A stretch of 53,942 bases of DNA from Spirosoma oryzae (GTDB taxonomy: Bacteria; Bacteroidota; Bacteroidia; Cytophagales; Spirosomataceae), in NCBI RefSeq assembly GCF_003002825.1, contig NZ_PVTE01000033.1, forward strand, positions 1 to 53,942. Direction: 5' to 3'. Below the pieces are notes generated by a model. The model was not told the DNA's origin. It made no database searches and saw only the letters and a program-made list of their open reading frames with translations. The position numbers were made by a program, and so were the translations under genes. This document shows positions 14,644 through 23,023 of the stretch, piece after piece (the stretch's first letter is position 1; every line of letters begins with the position of its first letter).

Positions 14644-15828
14644 TTATATAGATGCGTAAAACTGCTCCATGGCCCGATTCAGGCGAAGCAGATCAAATTC
14701 AGATAGCGAAATACTGCGTTGGGCGTCGCGCAGTAGGCGTGTGAGGTCGGCCACTTCGTCGGCAGGAAGGCCGCTTTTGTGGCTTAATCGGTCAGTAAAG
14801 TCCCGGTCGAGCGACGAGGTGTTCAGGCCGTATCGTTCGCGCAGATCAGCCAGAAAATACTGCACCCGCTGCCGGGCCAGGTTATCATGGTCACCCTGCT
14901 GGAAGTAAAGCTGACCGATCGTTTCGACAAACTCAAGCGACGTGTTGCGAGGTGGTTCAACCACGGGAATCACGCGCTGCGTGCGTTTGCCGGCAAATAC
15001 CACGTAGAGCAGCAACCCGATAACGACGATATAATAGGCCCAGTTCAGCGCGGGCTGCGACCAGATATACCGGAAAATAGACTGTTGCTCTTTGCCAAAG
15101 CGGCCCTGCTTCTGGTACTCATCCCAGTACGTTGGCGCGGTCGGCAGATACGATAACGCCTTGAACGCGTTATCGGACGATTTCGGCGCGAGTACGTAAT
15201 AATTTGTAAACGCCAGCGGGAGGTTATGAATCAGAAACTGTCCCCGGCCGTAACGCACCTGAATGTACGTTGGCTCCCGCCGAGCGTTGCGCATTAGCAC
15301 TGTAATGGGAGCGGGGCGAATAATGCGTAGAAAATTACGGCCGTCGTCATGCCGGAATACATACCCACCGGGGCGTCGTAAACCCGGATTGACAAAATTC
15401 TGTACCAGCGTCGTGTCTGCTTTTTTGGGTGGCTGTTCGTCGGCGCTGAACCCCAAGAGCCGCCCCAGCGAATCAGGAAACCGGTAGGCTGACGCCAGCA
15501 CGGTGTTCCCTCGCTCGACATAGCGCAGTAGCTCCCGCTGATCGTTTTTGTCGAGTGTAACATCGTGGGCAATCAGTACGTAATTGCTGCGGGCCGGCAG
15601 CTTCATTTCGGTCAGGAAGTTGTATACCGGCAACCGCACGGTTGGTACGGTGGGCTGTTGCAGGGTTCCGGGTAGTAGCTCATAGAGCGCCTGTGTGCCG
15701 AACGGAATCTTATCGTCGTTCTGGTAGGTCGGATTCCAGTCGATGGGTTTCGGCCGGTAGTAATCGAACAGTACGTAGCCCACGACCGTCAGCACCAGTA
15801 ACAGGGTGTATTTGTTGGGTTTACGCAC
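14644..15828 (-). CDS. DUF4350 domain-containing membrane protein
   Basis: The 394-residue protein has an N-terminal membrane anchor (residues 8-24), a soluble domain of about 220 residues and a second membrane segment near residues 265-285 (WAYYIVVIGLLLYVVFAGK), followed by a helical cytoplasmic tail. The soluble part carries the DUF4350 pattern, with NWNPTYQNDDKIPFGTQALYELLP close to the first membrane helix and DVTLDKNDQRELLRYVERGNTVLAS. This domain type is related to glutamine amidotransferase-like folds but lacks known catalysis. It lies 10 bases upstream of the MoxR gene in the same operon. Confidence 0.85.
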   Translation of the reverse strand: MRKPNKYTLLLVLTVVGYVLFDYYRPKPIDWNPTYQNDDKIPFGTQALYELLPGTLQQPTVPTVRLPVYNFLTEMKLPARSNYVLIAHDVTLDKNDQRELLRYVERGNTVLASAYRFPDSLGRLLGFSADEQPPKKADTTLVQNFVNPGLRRPGGYVFRHDDGRNFLRIIRPAPITVLMRNARREPTYIQVRYGRGQFLIHNLPLAFTNYYVLAPKSSDNAFKALSYLPTAPTYWDEYQKQGRFGKEQQSIFRYIWSQPALNWAYYIVVIGLLLYVVFAGKRTQRVIPVVEPPRNTSLEFVETIGQLYFQQGDHDNLARQRVQYFLADLRERYGLNTSSLDRDFTDRLSHKSGLPADEVADLTRLLRDAQRSISLSEFDLLRLNRAMEQFYASI

Positions 15829-15831
15829 GAA

Positions 15832-16563
15832 CTACGATTGAGGTTGATGGGCGTTGAGCGATTGGAAGGTACGAAACGCCGATTGAATCTGCCCGAACTG
15901 GTCGCCGTTAATCGGAGCATTGCCGTACCAGACATAATCGAACTGTTGGGTAAGCTGGTCAAAGCCCCGTTGATGGGGTGTTCCGGCCAGTTCGTAGACA
16001 TACTGCCGGTTGGTTTTTTCACGCTGATAGCGAATCAGCTGGGCGTCGGCCAGTCGCTTCAGGGTTTGCAGATACAGCAGCCGCACGGCCAGTCGGTAAT
16101 GCTGATTATCGATTGCCTGATTGATAGCGGCACCGAAGTCCAGACCGTGAATGTCTTCGGGGCTGCTTTCGTAGTCAAGCCGTTCCGACTGTGCTTTGGC
16201 GGGGAACAGAAAGTCGAGATAATTGGCCTTCCGTAACAGATAGACGACAAATCCGACCAGGGCTAGCATGACGACATACTGACCGTAGTCGTTATACGCC
16301 TTGCTGCTGAACAGCCGCAGCAGTTGCCGCCAGTAGTAGTCAATAAAACGGGCCAGCGAATTGTCGGGCGGTGGCGGTTCGTTGTCGTACTGGTAGTCCC
16401 GGCTGGTTTGCAGATCGCGGAGTTGGTCCGCCGATGGCCGACGTACGGTTACGGTACGTCGATCATCGGTCGCCGGACGCGACTGTCCGTAGGATATGGC
16501 TACGCCAACGAACAGCAGAAGCCCGAGTAAACTGGTAAGCAGCTGATTAAAACTCACCCTCAT
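15832..16563 (-). CDS. DUF4129 domain-containing protein
   Basis: The 243-residue protein begins with a signal peptide or anchor (MRVSFNQLLTSLLGLLLFVG...). It has a membrane helix near residues 100-120 (YGQYVVMLALVGFVVYLL) and ends with the DUF4129-type segment: HYRLAVRLLYLQTLKRLADAQLI, then YELAGTPHQRGFDQLTQQFDYVWYGN. DUF4129 often occurs at the C-terminus of transglutaminase-like proteins in MoxR clusters. Here it is free-standing and no transglutaminase domain is present. I selected the ATG at 16563 because it starts the signal segment. The frame stays open to 16704, but that part overlaps the previous gene. The chosen start overlaps that gene by 17 bases. Confidence 0.85.
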   Translation of the reverse strand: MRVSFNQLLTSLLGLLLFVGVAISYGQSRPATDDRRTVTVRRPSADQLRDLQTSRDYQYDNEPPPPDNSLARFIDYYWRQLLRLFSSKAYNDYGQYVVMLALVGFVVYLLRKANYLDFLFPAKAQSERLDYESSPEDIHGLDFGAAINQAIDNQHYRLAVRLLYLQTLKRLADAQLIRYQREKTNRQYVYELAGTPHQRGFDQLTQQFDYVWYGNAPINGDQFGQIQSAFRTFQSLNAHQPQS

Positions 16564-17431
16564 CCGTTGCGCGGGGTTTTGTCGGCGTGGTGCCGATGGT
16601 ATTGATGGCTGAATACAGACTGACATTCTCGTTCTGCTCAACCAGATTGCCATACTGAAACGCAACGGCCAGATAGAGCACTGAATTGATGAGTGCCCGA
16701 CCAATCAGGGCAATTGTATTGGCGATGATAAACCAGAGCGGTAGTCCGTTGCCCGGCAACAGTTTGGCCGCTGACAGAAAACCGAACAGGCCACTGGGCA
16801 GGGTAAAGACCAGCCCAATGATGACGACGATGAGCAGCATGACGAGCAGGTAGCCAAACGTCGACCACCAGTTGTCGCGCATCAGCGCAAAACAACGGCT
16901 CCAGGTAGTACCGAAGCTGCTTTTTTCAAAGTAGGTAACGGCGAAGCCCGTCGACAGAACAACGCCAATGTACAAACCCGGTATCAGGAGAACGATGAAG
17001 CCGATCGATGTGATGATCGACATCAGCAGCGTGAAACCAATCATGCGGCCAATCTGCGGCTGTAAATCTTCCCAAAGATCGGCTACGGCTACCGATTGCC
17101 CGTTTTCCGTTCGGTGTACGTGCGCGTAGGTCGTCAGAATAACAGCGACGTTGGTCAGGATGCTAAAAAAAAGCGTGAGCCAATAAGCTGGTGAAAACAG
17201 GCGACCCATCAGCATCAGGCCTGCATACGGATTGCCAGGGTCTGCCTGTGCGTCGGAGGTTGCCTGGAGTATGTTCGTCATGGTAACCGAAGATGCGATA
17301 GCTGTAGCGATCGCCACCGGCCCTACGATATACAGCAGCGCCATCAGCAGACTGCGGAAATGCAGGCCGATGTATTGAAAGACGGCGTTTATTTTCTCGC
17401 CAAAATCACGTTTTCTGTACAGGCTATTCAT
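16547..17431 (-). CDS. multi-pass membrane protein of unknown function in the MoxR cluster
   Basis: The 294-residue protein has about six hydrophobic segments and few charged residues. Its N-terminus is MNSLYRKRDFGEKINAVFQYI, and there are long glycine/isoleucine-rich membrane stretches such as TLLMSIITSIGFIVLLIPGLYIGV. The pattern GLYIGVVLSTGFAVTYFEKSSFGTTWSRCF resembles membrane domains of the glycerophosphoryl-diester-phosphodiesterase or YciC type. I cannot assign a function. It overlaps the SpoIIM gene by four bases and the DUF4129 gene by 17, so it is translated as part of that operon. Confidence 0.75.
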   Translation of the reverse strand: MNSLYRKRDFGEKINAVFQYIGLHFRSLLMALLYIVGPVAIATAIASSVTMTNILQATSDAQADPGNPYAGLMLMGRLFSPAYWLTLFFSILTNVAVILTTYAHVHRTENGQSVAVADLWEDLQPQIGRMIGFTLLMSIITSIGFIVLLIPGLYIGVVLSTGFAVTYFEKSSFGTTWSRCFALMRDNWWSTFGYLLVMLLIVVIIGLVFTLPSGLFGFLSAAKLLPGNGLPLWFIIANTIALIGRALINSVLYLAVAFQYGNLVEQNENVSLYSAINTIGTTPTKPRATDEGEF

Positions 17432-18372
17432 GGTTGCAAACGACGGTTGAGGATGATGGGATAAACGATGAAATACCAGCCAATAAAAGCGGCCGACAGC
17501 CCGATAATACCGATGCTGACGACCGGTGGCAATGTCAGCCGGGTAACGAAACTTTCCAGGAAGCCGGCGGTGACGAAAATGGGAATCAGGCCGACTGCAA
17601 TTTTGATCCCTTGTTTCATTCCCCGTTTAAACGACACCAGTCGGCTATAGGTACCGGGGAACAGCAGGCTGTTTCCGACAGTGAGACCTGCGCTGCCCGC
17701 AATGACGATCGCCGATATTTCCAGGGTGCCGTGAATCCAAATTTTCAGAATCGATTCCAGCAGCAAGCCGCGCTCGTGGAAAAACTCCTGAAACGCTCCC
17801 AGCATAACGCCGTTATAGAACAGCATGGCAACCGTACCGAAGGACGCCAGCAGACCGAAAATAAACGTCCGGAAGGCAACGTAGATGTTGTTGAGCGTAA
17901 TCTGGAAAAACATCTCTCCCTGGTCGCTTTCGCCGTACACGCCCAGTGGGTTGCCCTTCTTGATATTCTCCAGGGTCATGTTCACGTAGCCGTCGCCCAA
18001 GATGAGCCGGATGAATGTGTCGTCGTGTGCGGCCGATACCCAACCCAGCAGACCTGCCAGCAGAAAAATGCCAGCGGCTACGGCCAGCAGCGGGTGCGTT
18101 TGCCGGAAAAGCAGCGGTAGTTCATACTGCCAGAAATGCACGAACCGGTTTACATCGCTGCGTTTGCTTTGCATCAGGCCCCGATGCACCCGACCCGTCA
18201 GTTCGTTGAGGTACTGCGTGACGCGGGCGTTGGGGTAAAACGTGCGGGCATAGGCCAGATCGTCCGTCAGTTCGATGAACCGCTCCGTCAGTTGATCGGG
18301 GTCGGTCGTAGGCGTCTGCTCGATGGTCTGCCACTTGTCGGTATTCTGTTTGATAAACCGGGCTTCGCGCAT
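17428..18372 (-). CDS. SpoIIM/DUF95 family membrane protein
   Basis: The 314-residue protein starts MREARFIKQNTDKW and continues with ERFIELTDDLAYARTFYPNARVTQYLNELTGRVHRG, the typical N-terminus of Bacteroidota stage II sporulation protein M-like proteins. Five or so membrane segments follow, including the family motif FQEFFHERGLLLESILKIWIHGTLEISAIVIAGSAGL. In spore formers SpoIIM recruits peptidoglycan hydrolases for engulfment. In non-sporulating Bacteroidota its role is unknown, and it co-occurs with MoxR clusters. I take the ATG at 18372; an in-frame ATG at 18441 would add 23 unrelated residues. The gene is first in the cluster, divergent from the RDD gene. Confidence 0.9.
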   Translation of the reverse strand: MREARFIKQNTDKWQTIEQTPTTDPDQLTERFIELTDDLAYARTFYPNARVTQYLNELTGRVHRGLMQSKRSDVNRFVHFWQYELPLLFRQTHPLLAVAAGIFLLAGLLGWVSAAHDDTFIRLILGDGYVNMTLENIKKGNPLGVYGESDQGEMFFQITLNNIYVAFRTFIFGLLASFGTVAMLFYNGVMLGAFQEFFHERGLLLESILKIWIHGTLEISAIVIAGSAGLTVGNSLLFPGTYSRLVSFKRGMKQGIKIAVGLIPIFVTAGFLESFVTRLTLPPVVSIGIIGLSAAFIGWYFIVYPIILNRRLQP

Positions 18373-18452
18373 GAGCGGCTGTTGTGCGTTAACGAATGAT
18401 AGTGAGTCGGAAAAATTGCGCGTTTTTGTGCAGTTAAGCAAGTTGAGCCGCC

Positions 18453-18460
18453 TATTTTTG
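18453..18460 (+). promoter_or_regulatory. TATTTTTG -7 element upstream of the RDD gene
   Basis: It matches TAnnTTTG and lies 53 bases before the RDD gene ATG. TTTG at 18425-18428 lies 24 bases upstream and could be the -33 element at slightly long spacing. Confidence 0.45.
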
Positions 18461-18512
18461 TTTTACCTCGTCGGTCCGGTCGCCACCGTACCGATGATGG
18501 TTTACTTATCCG

Positions 18513-19223
18513 TTGTCCATGTCTGTTCTCGTTCACACCTCGCAGCACGTCACGCTCGAATACCAGCCCGCCAGTGTCGGCGATCGTATGTTGGCCACGC
18601 TGGTCGATTACGGTGTATTCATCGGCTGGGCTATCATACTTGGTCTGCTAAGCAGGGGCCTTAACAGTTCGTCGTTCGTTTCTCCCCTTATTTTGGGGCT
18701 ATTTTATCTGGGACCGATCGTCTTTTATGACCTGCTTTGCGAATATCTGCTCAATGGTCAAAGTATCGGTAAGATCGCGCTGAACATCCGGGTCGTCATG
18801 CTCGACGGCTCACAACCGGGGCTGGGTGCTTACCTGCTGCGGTGGGTGCTACGCATTGTTGAGTCAGGCACGTTCTTCTTCGGGATCATCCCCATCGTCA
18901 CGGTGGCGGCCAACGGCAAAGGGCAGCGGCTCGGTGATATCGCTGCCGGAACGACAGTCGTTAAGGTAAAACCCAGTGTATCGCTCGATGATGTATTGAC
19001 ACAGCCGACGCAGGAGAACTATCAGGTTATGTTTCAGGAAGTCCGCCAGCTCACCGATCACGACATCAGTGTCGTACAGGACGTACTTCGCCGGGGCGAC
19101 GACTGGGCCGTCAGTCAGGCGGCTGAGCGTGTCAAGGAAGTAACGGGCAGTATCACTACGCTGGGCGACCGGGCATTTCTATACCAGATCATCACCGATT
19201 ATCAGTTTATTACCAGTAAATAA
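18513..19223 (+). CDS. RDD family membrane protein
   Basis: The 236-residue protein has an RDD domain in its first about 150 residues: the opening ASVGDRMLATLVDYGVFIGW has the expected Arg/Asp positions, followed by FYDLLCEYLLNGQSIGKIALNIRVV and GQRLGDIAAGTTVVKVK. RDD domains contain three membrane helices and some act as ion exchangers or envelope adaptors. The C-terminal about 80 residues are soluble and helical (VRQLTDHDISVVQDVLRRG...). Its divergent position next to SpoIIM is typical for the MoxR cluster of this phylum, so it likely belongs to the same functional unit. Confidence 0.9.
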   Translation: MSMSVLVHTSQHVTLEYQPASVGDRMLATLVDYGVFIGWAIILGLLSRGLNSSSFVSPLILGLFYLGPIVFYDLLCEYLLNGQSIGKIALNIRVVMLDGSQPGLGAYLLRWVLRIVESGTFFFGIIPIVTVAANGKGQRLGDIAAGTTVVKVKPSVSLDDVLTQPTQENYQVMFQEVRQLTDHDISVVQDVLRRGDDWAVSQAAERVKEVTGSITTLGDRAFLYQIITDYQFITSK

Positions 19224-19250
19224 GACACCCCACGGCAGCGGCTGACCGTA

Positions 19251-19321
19251 CCAACTCCTCCCCGTTAGGGAGGGACTCTGTATATCCATTTTCTAGCCCC
19301 TCCCTGGCGGGGAGGGGTTGG
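19251..19321. repeat. GC-rich 25-base inverted repeat after the RDD gene
   Basis: Arms 19251-19275 (CCAACTCCTCCCCG...) and 19297-19321 are reverse complements at 21 of 25 positions. The right arm ends 17 bases before the M20 gene. The C/G-rich vocabulary differs completely from the GAATGA type, although its position and geometry are the same. It may be a dispersed element, since the CCCTCCC/GGGAGGG text looks unlike surrounding DNA. Confidence 0.85.
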
Positions 19322-19338
19322 GGTTAACCCAAACCAGT

Positions 19339-20535
19339 ATGCTTGATTCCATAAAATCACTGGCCCGGCAGTATGCGGGCGATATCATCAACACCCGCCG
19401 GCATTTACACGCCCATCCTGAACTGTCATTTCTGGAACATAATACGGCCCGTTACGTCGCCGATCAGTTGAAAGCCATTGGCATTACTCCGCAGGAAGGC
19501 GTTGCCAATACGGGTCTGGTTGCGCTGATCGAAGGCACGAAGAGTGGTAGCAATACCGGTTCCCGCGTAGTCGGTTTACGGGCTGACATGGACGCCTTGC
19601 CCATTCTGGAAGCCAACGACGTTCCCTACAAATCGACAGTCGACGGGGTAATGCATGCCTGCGGTCACGATGTACACACGGCCAGTCTGCTCGGCGTAGC
19701 GCGGATTCTGCACGTGTTACGCGATCAGTTCGACGGTACCGTAAAGCTGGTATTTCAGCCGGGCGAAGAGAAGGCACCCGGTGGGGCGTCGCTCATGATT
19801 AAAGAAGGGGTGCTGGAAAATCCGGCTCCGGTAAGTATGATCGGTCAACACGTGGCACCGAACGTTCCGGTGGGTAAAATCGGCTTCCGCGAGGGTATGT
19901 ACATGGCGAGTACCGACGAATTGTACCTTACTGTGCGCGGCAAAGGCGGTCACGCAGCCATGCCCGATAACCTGGTCGATCCGGTGCTGATCGCGTCGCA
20001 TATCATTGTGGCGTTGCAGCAGGTCATCAGCCGTAACCGCCCGCCGGCAAGTCCATCGGTACTGTCGTTCGGACGCTTCATTGCCGACGGCGTAACCAAT
20101 GTCATCCCTAACGAAGTGACGATTCAGGGTACGTTCCGCTGCATGAACGAAGAGTGGCGGGCCGAGGGAAAACGACGCATGGTCAAGCTGGCCGAAGGAA
20201 TTGCCGAAGCGATGGGCGGAAGCTGTGAGTTTACCATCATGGACGGCTACCCGTTTCTGAAAAATCACCCTGAACTGACCCGGCGCGTGCGGGCGCAGGC
20301 CACGGAATACATGGGGCCTGAAAACATTGTCGATCTTGACCTGTGGATGGCTGGCGAAGACTTTGCCTTTTACTCACAGGTTGTCGATTCGTGTTTCTAC
20401 CGGCTCGGAACCCGCAACGAAGCGCGGGGGATCGTGTCGGGTGTGCACACGCCAACCTTCGACGTCGATGAGTCAGCCCTGGAAATCGGTGCGGGGCTGA
20501 TGAGCTGGCTGGCCGTACAGGAACTGTCGGTGTAG
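19339..20535 (+). CDS. M20-family amidohydrolase
   Basis: The 398-residue metallohydrolase resembles N-acyl-L-amino acid amidohydrolases and hippurate hydrolases. Metal ligands are visible in MHACGHDVHTA (Cys108, His110), in FQPGEEKAPGGA (Glu143/Glu144) and in IGQHVAP. The C-terminal histidine lies in SGVHTPTFDVDE. The active-site cysteine in HACGHD is typical of this branch. Early motifs RRHLHAHPELSF and GLRADMDALP are intact. I use the ATG at 19339. An in-frame TTG at 19318 would add seven residues encoded by the repeat tail. The substrate (an N-acyl amino acid or a cell-wall-derived amide) cannot be settled from sequence. Confidence 0.93.
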   Translation: MLDSIKSLARQYAGDIINTRRHLHAHPELSFLEHNTARYVADQLKAIGITPQEGVANTGLVALIEGTKSGSNTGSRVVGLRADMDALPILEANDVPYKSTVDGVMHACGHDVHTASLLGVARILHVLRDQFDGTVKLVFQPGEEKAPGGASLMIKEGVLENPAPVSMIGQHVAPNVPVGKIGFREGMYMASTDELYLTVRGKGGHAAMPDNLVDPVLIASHIIVALQQVISRNRPPASPSVLSFGRFIADGVTNVIPNEVTIQGTFRCMNEEWRAEGKRRMVKLAEGIAEAMGGSCEFTIMDGYPFLKNHPELTRRVRAQATEYMGPENIVDLDLWMAGEDFAFYSQVVDSCFYRLGTRNEARGIVSGVHTPTFDVDESALEIGAGLMSWLAVQELSV

Positions 20536-20648
20536 CTGGTGACTGGAAACGAAAACGTAACGAAGCCTTTACACACAGGCGGGGTGGTGTAATATTGACG
20601 TAATAATGCCGACCGAGTTTTGCGGATTATTACGATCAAACTGTCTTT

Positions 20649-21971
20649 ATGAAGTACCACTATCTGTCTGGTGTGCTGGCGATGACTCTGACCGCTGCCC
20701 TAACGATCACTGCCTGCTCTGACGTTGACAATCCAACCATAACCGCCGTAGTCAACTATCCGGCAGTAGCTGATGCCGTCAATCCCGGCACGGCTACACC
20801 GGCTGTGCTGACTACGGTCAATGGCGTTCCCATCAACAACGGCGGTTTTGGATCGTCAATCGTCGCAGATCCAGCTGATGCCAGTGTGTTTTACATGCTG
20901 ACCGACCGGGGGCCAAACATCGATGGTACGACGGCAAACTCGAAAGTATTTGCTGTGCCTTCGTTTACGCCACAGATTGGTAAGTTCCGACTCCGTAACG
21001 GGCAACTGACGCTCGAACGGATTATCGAGTTGAAGAATAGCGACGGCGTCAAGATAACAGGTCTCCCGAACCCGGTCAATCAGGGGGGGACGGGCGAAAC
21101 GGCGTACGACGTATCAGGTAAGGTACTGTCGACGAGTGTCGATGGGCTGGATTCGGAAGGACTGGCGATCGCGTCCGACGGAACGTTCTGGATTAGTGAT
21201 GAATACGGTCCGCACATCGTTCACGTCGACGCCAACGGCCGGACGATCGAGCGAATCAATCCATTTGGCAGTGGTACGGGCGGGCGGAAAATTCCGCTGG
21301 TGTTCGCGACCCGTCGGCCCAACCGGGGAATGGAAGGACTAACGTTGACGCCGGATGGCAAAACGCTGGTCGGCATCATGCAGTTTCCGCTCTACAACCC
21401 GTCGTCGGCCGCTATCTCAGGTTCACTCGTGACGCGTATCCTGACGTTCGATATTGCTACTGGTGCTACCCAGCAGTTCGTTTACCTCATCGAACGGGCC
21501 AACCTACAGGCGATCAGTGAAATCACGGCGATCACAAACACGACTTTTCTGGTCATCGAGCGCGACGGTGAATACGGCACGGAAGCTACCAAAAGCACGG
21601 TCTTCAAACGGGTGTACAAAATCGACCTAAGCGGAGCCACCGACATTTCCGACCCGAACAACAGCGCGAACGGTAAGCTGTACGGCGGTAAAACCGTCGA
21701 GGAACTGAAAACAGCCGCTGCATTACAGACCAATGGAATTACACCCGTCACGAAAACGCTGGTGCTCGACCTGATGACGGACGTCTCACCCGTGTATCCG
21801 CACGACAAAGCCGAAGGTATTTACCTGATCAATCCGAGTCTGTTAGCCGTATCCAACGACGACGATTTTGGCGTAACGGGTACCGGTACGTACACGAGCA
21901 AAAAACTGCCCGACGGCAGCGTCGATAAAAACCGGGTATACTTCGTTCCGTTGAAAACACCCGTGCGGTAA
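20649..21971 (+). CDS. phytase-like/esterase-like beta-propeller lipoprotein
   Basis: The 440-residue protein carries a lipoprotein signal ending in LTITAC, with Cys23 as the predicted lipidated residue. The mature part matches the esterase-like phytase domain: GGFGSSIVADPADASVFYMLTDRGPN, then SVDGLDSEGLAIASDGTFWISDEYGPHIVHVD, then RGMEGLTLTPDGKTLVG. These Asp/Glu-rich turns bind Ca2+ in beta-propeller phytases. Phosphate-ester hydrolysis is plausible but not proven for this family. It is likely to sit in the outer membrane or periplasm. A GAGTTTTG sequence at 20615-20622 may be a degenerate promoter, and a terminator follows. Confidence 0.85.
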   Translation: MKYHYLSGVLAMTLTAALTITACSDVDNPTITAVVNYPAVADAVNPGTATPAVLTTVNGVPINNGGFGSSIVADPADASVFYMLTDRGPNIDGTTANSKVFAVPSFTPQIGKFRLRNGQLTLERIIELKNSDGVKITGLPNPVNQGGTGETAYDVSGKVLSTSVDGLDSEGLAIASDGTFWISDEYGPHIVHVDANGRTIERINPFGSGTGGRKIPLVFATRRPNRGMEGLTLTPDGKTLVGIMQFPLYNPSSAAISGSLVTRILTFDIATGATQQFVYLIERANLQAISEITAITNTTFLVIERDGEYGTEATKSTVFKRVYKIDLSGATDISDPNNSANGKLYGGKTVEELKTAAALQTNGITPVTKTLVLDLMTDVSPVYPHDKAEGIYLINPSLLAVSNDDDFGVTGTGTYTSKKLPDGSVDKNRVYFVPLKTPVR

Positions 21972-21994
21972 GATAAGCTGGCACTCCGCTCTGA

Positions 21995-22031
21995 ATGGTC
22001 TGTTTCCTCGCGAAGCAGGCCATCTTTTTTT
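21995..22031 (+). terminator. terminator after the phytase-like gene
   Basis: ATGGTCTG (21995-22002) pairs with CAGGCCAT (22016-22023) with one G-U pair, and is followed by a CTTTTTTTG tract. Confidence 0.85.
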
Positions 22032-22178
22032 GCTAGTCATCGACGTATTGCGTTAAGGGAAAGCAGGTTACAGGAGGCTATCGCTGTCAGCAAACGGCTT
22101 TCCATACGCTTAATCGGCTTTATTCGAGTCCGGCCATAAATCCTTCTGCGAATCAGTCAATTCAGTCATGGATTGTTA

Positions 22179-22186
22179 TACATTTG
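22179..22186 (+). promoter_or_regulatory. TACATTTG -7 element of the gluconate dehydrogenase-like operon
   Basis: It matches TAnnTTTG and lies 47 bases before the ATG at 22233. The -33 element is not obvious. Confidence 0.4.
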
Positions 22187-22232
22187 TGGATTCGTACGAC
22201 GTTATAAAATCAGTTTATTATTCATTATTCCT

Positions 22233-22871
22233 ATGAACAGAAGAGACGCCCTTATGCGGGTAGCAGTGCTGGCCGGTGCCACGCTGACCATGCCCGCACT
22301 GGCCGATACCCTGGAAGCGTCGGCCGCCCGGCGTACCCTGACAGGCAAGCCGGTGTTTTTGACGGCCGACCAGGATGCTACGGTAGCTGAGCTGGCCGAA
22401 ACGATCCTGCCGGCGACCAAGACGCCCGGTGCCAAAGCCGCTAAAGTCAACGAGATTATCGACGTGATACTGAAAGACTGCTACGTACCAGCCGATCAGC
22501 AACGCTTTATCGAAGGCTTGGCGCAAACCAACAAACTGAGTCAGGACGCGTACGGAAAAGCGTTTGTGCAACTCGACCCTGAGCAACGAATTGAGATCGT
22601 TAAAAAGCTGGAAGCCGACGCCAAGCGGCAACTGGAGGAAATGAAAGCAGGGCGGACGGCTACCACAGCCGGCGCGCAGGCCGATGCGCAGGCACCGAAA
22701 GCGGCTACCAAGCGGTACTCGCCATTCTTCACGATTCTGAAAGACCTGACCCTGACGGGTTATTTTACATCGGAAATCGGCGCAACGCAGGCGCTCGAAT
22801 ACGTGGCTGTGCCGGGTCGTTACGATGGCTGCGTACCGCTGAAGCCGGGTCAGAAAGCCTGGGCTATTTAA
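22233..22871 (+). CDS. gluconate 2-dehydrogenase subunit 3 family protein
   Basis: The 212-residue protein is of the small accessory subunit type that accompanies GMC flavoproteins. It starts MNRRDALMRVAVLAGATL, an Arg-Arg motif with a hydrophobic stretch that could direct Tat export of the complex. The conserved core reads LAETILPATKTPGAKAAKVNEIIDVILKDC, and the C-terminal part reads TLTGYFTSEIGATQALEYVAVPGRYDGCV. In the known membrane enzyme this subunit is needed for assembly or export of the flavoprotein. A low-complexity Ala/Gln linker sits near residues 145-165. The GMC gene follows in the same orientation. Confidence 0.9.
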   Translation: MNRRDALMRVAVLAGATLTMPALADTLEASAARRTLTGKPVFLTADQDATVAELAETILPATKTPGAKAAKVNEIIDVILKDCYVPADQQRFIEGLAQTNKLSQDAYGKAFVQLDPEQRIEIVKKLEADAKRQLEEMKAGRTATTAGAQADAQAPKAATKRYSPFFTILKDLTLTGYFTSEIGATQALEYVAVPGRYDGCVPLKPGQKAWAI

Positions 22872-22872
22872 G

Positions 22873-22988
22873 AGTTGTAAAGCTATAGAGTTGGATAGTT
22901 GTAAAGTTGCGGTTCCCCGCTGGGACTGGCGCGTCAAGTTCTGGCAGTAGCCAACTTTATAACTATCCAACTATACGACTTTACAACT
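22873..22988. repeat. 37-base inverted repeat between the two dehydrogenase genes
   Basis: Arms 22873-22909 and 22952-22988 are reverse complements at 32 of 37 positions, around a 42-base centre. The vocabulary (AGTTGTAAAG, TTGGATAGTTG) is internally repetitive but unlike the other loci. It begins right after the upstream stop codon and ends 35 bases before the GMC start. Confidence 0.9.
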
Positions 22989-23023
22989 GTCGAATATCCA
23001 ATAACTTTTCAACTTACAAAAAG

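Noticed and set aside
17434..18120. 228-codon plus-strand frame opposite the SpoIIM gene
   Set aside because: Low-complexity polar translation without family features; shadow of a membrane-protein gene.
22907..23023. N-terminal extension of the GMC protein
   Set aside because: It translates the inverted repeat (SQLYNYPTIRLYN...) and precedes the normal GMC N-terminus.
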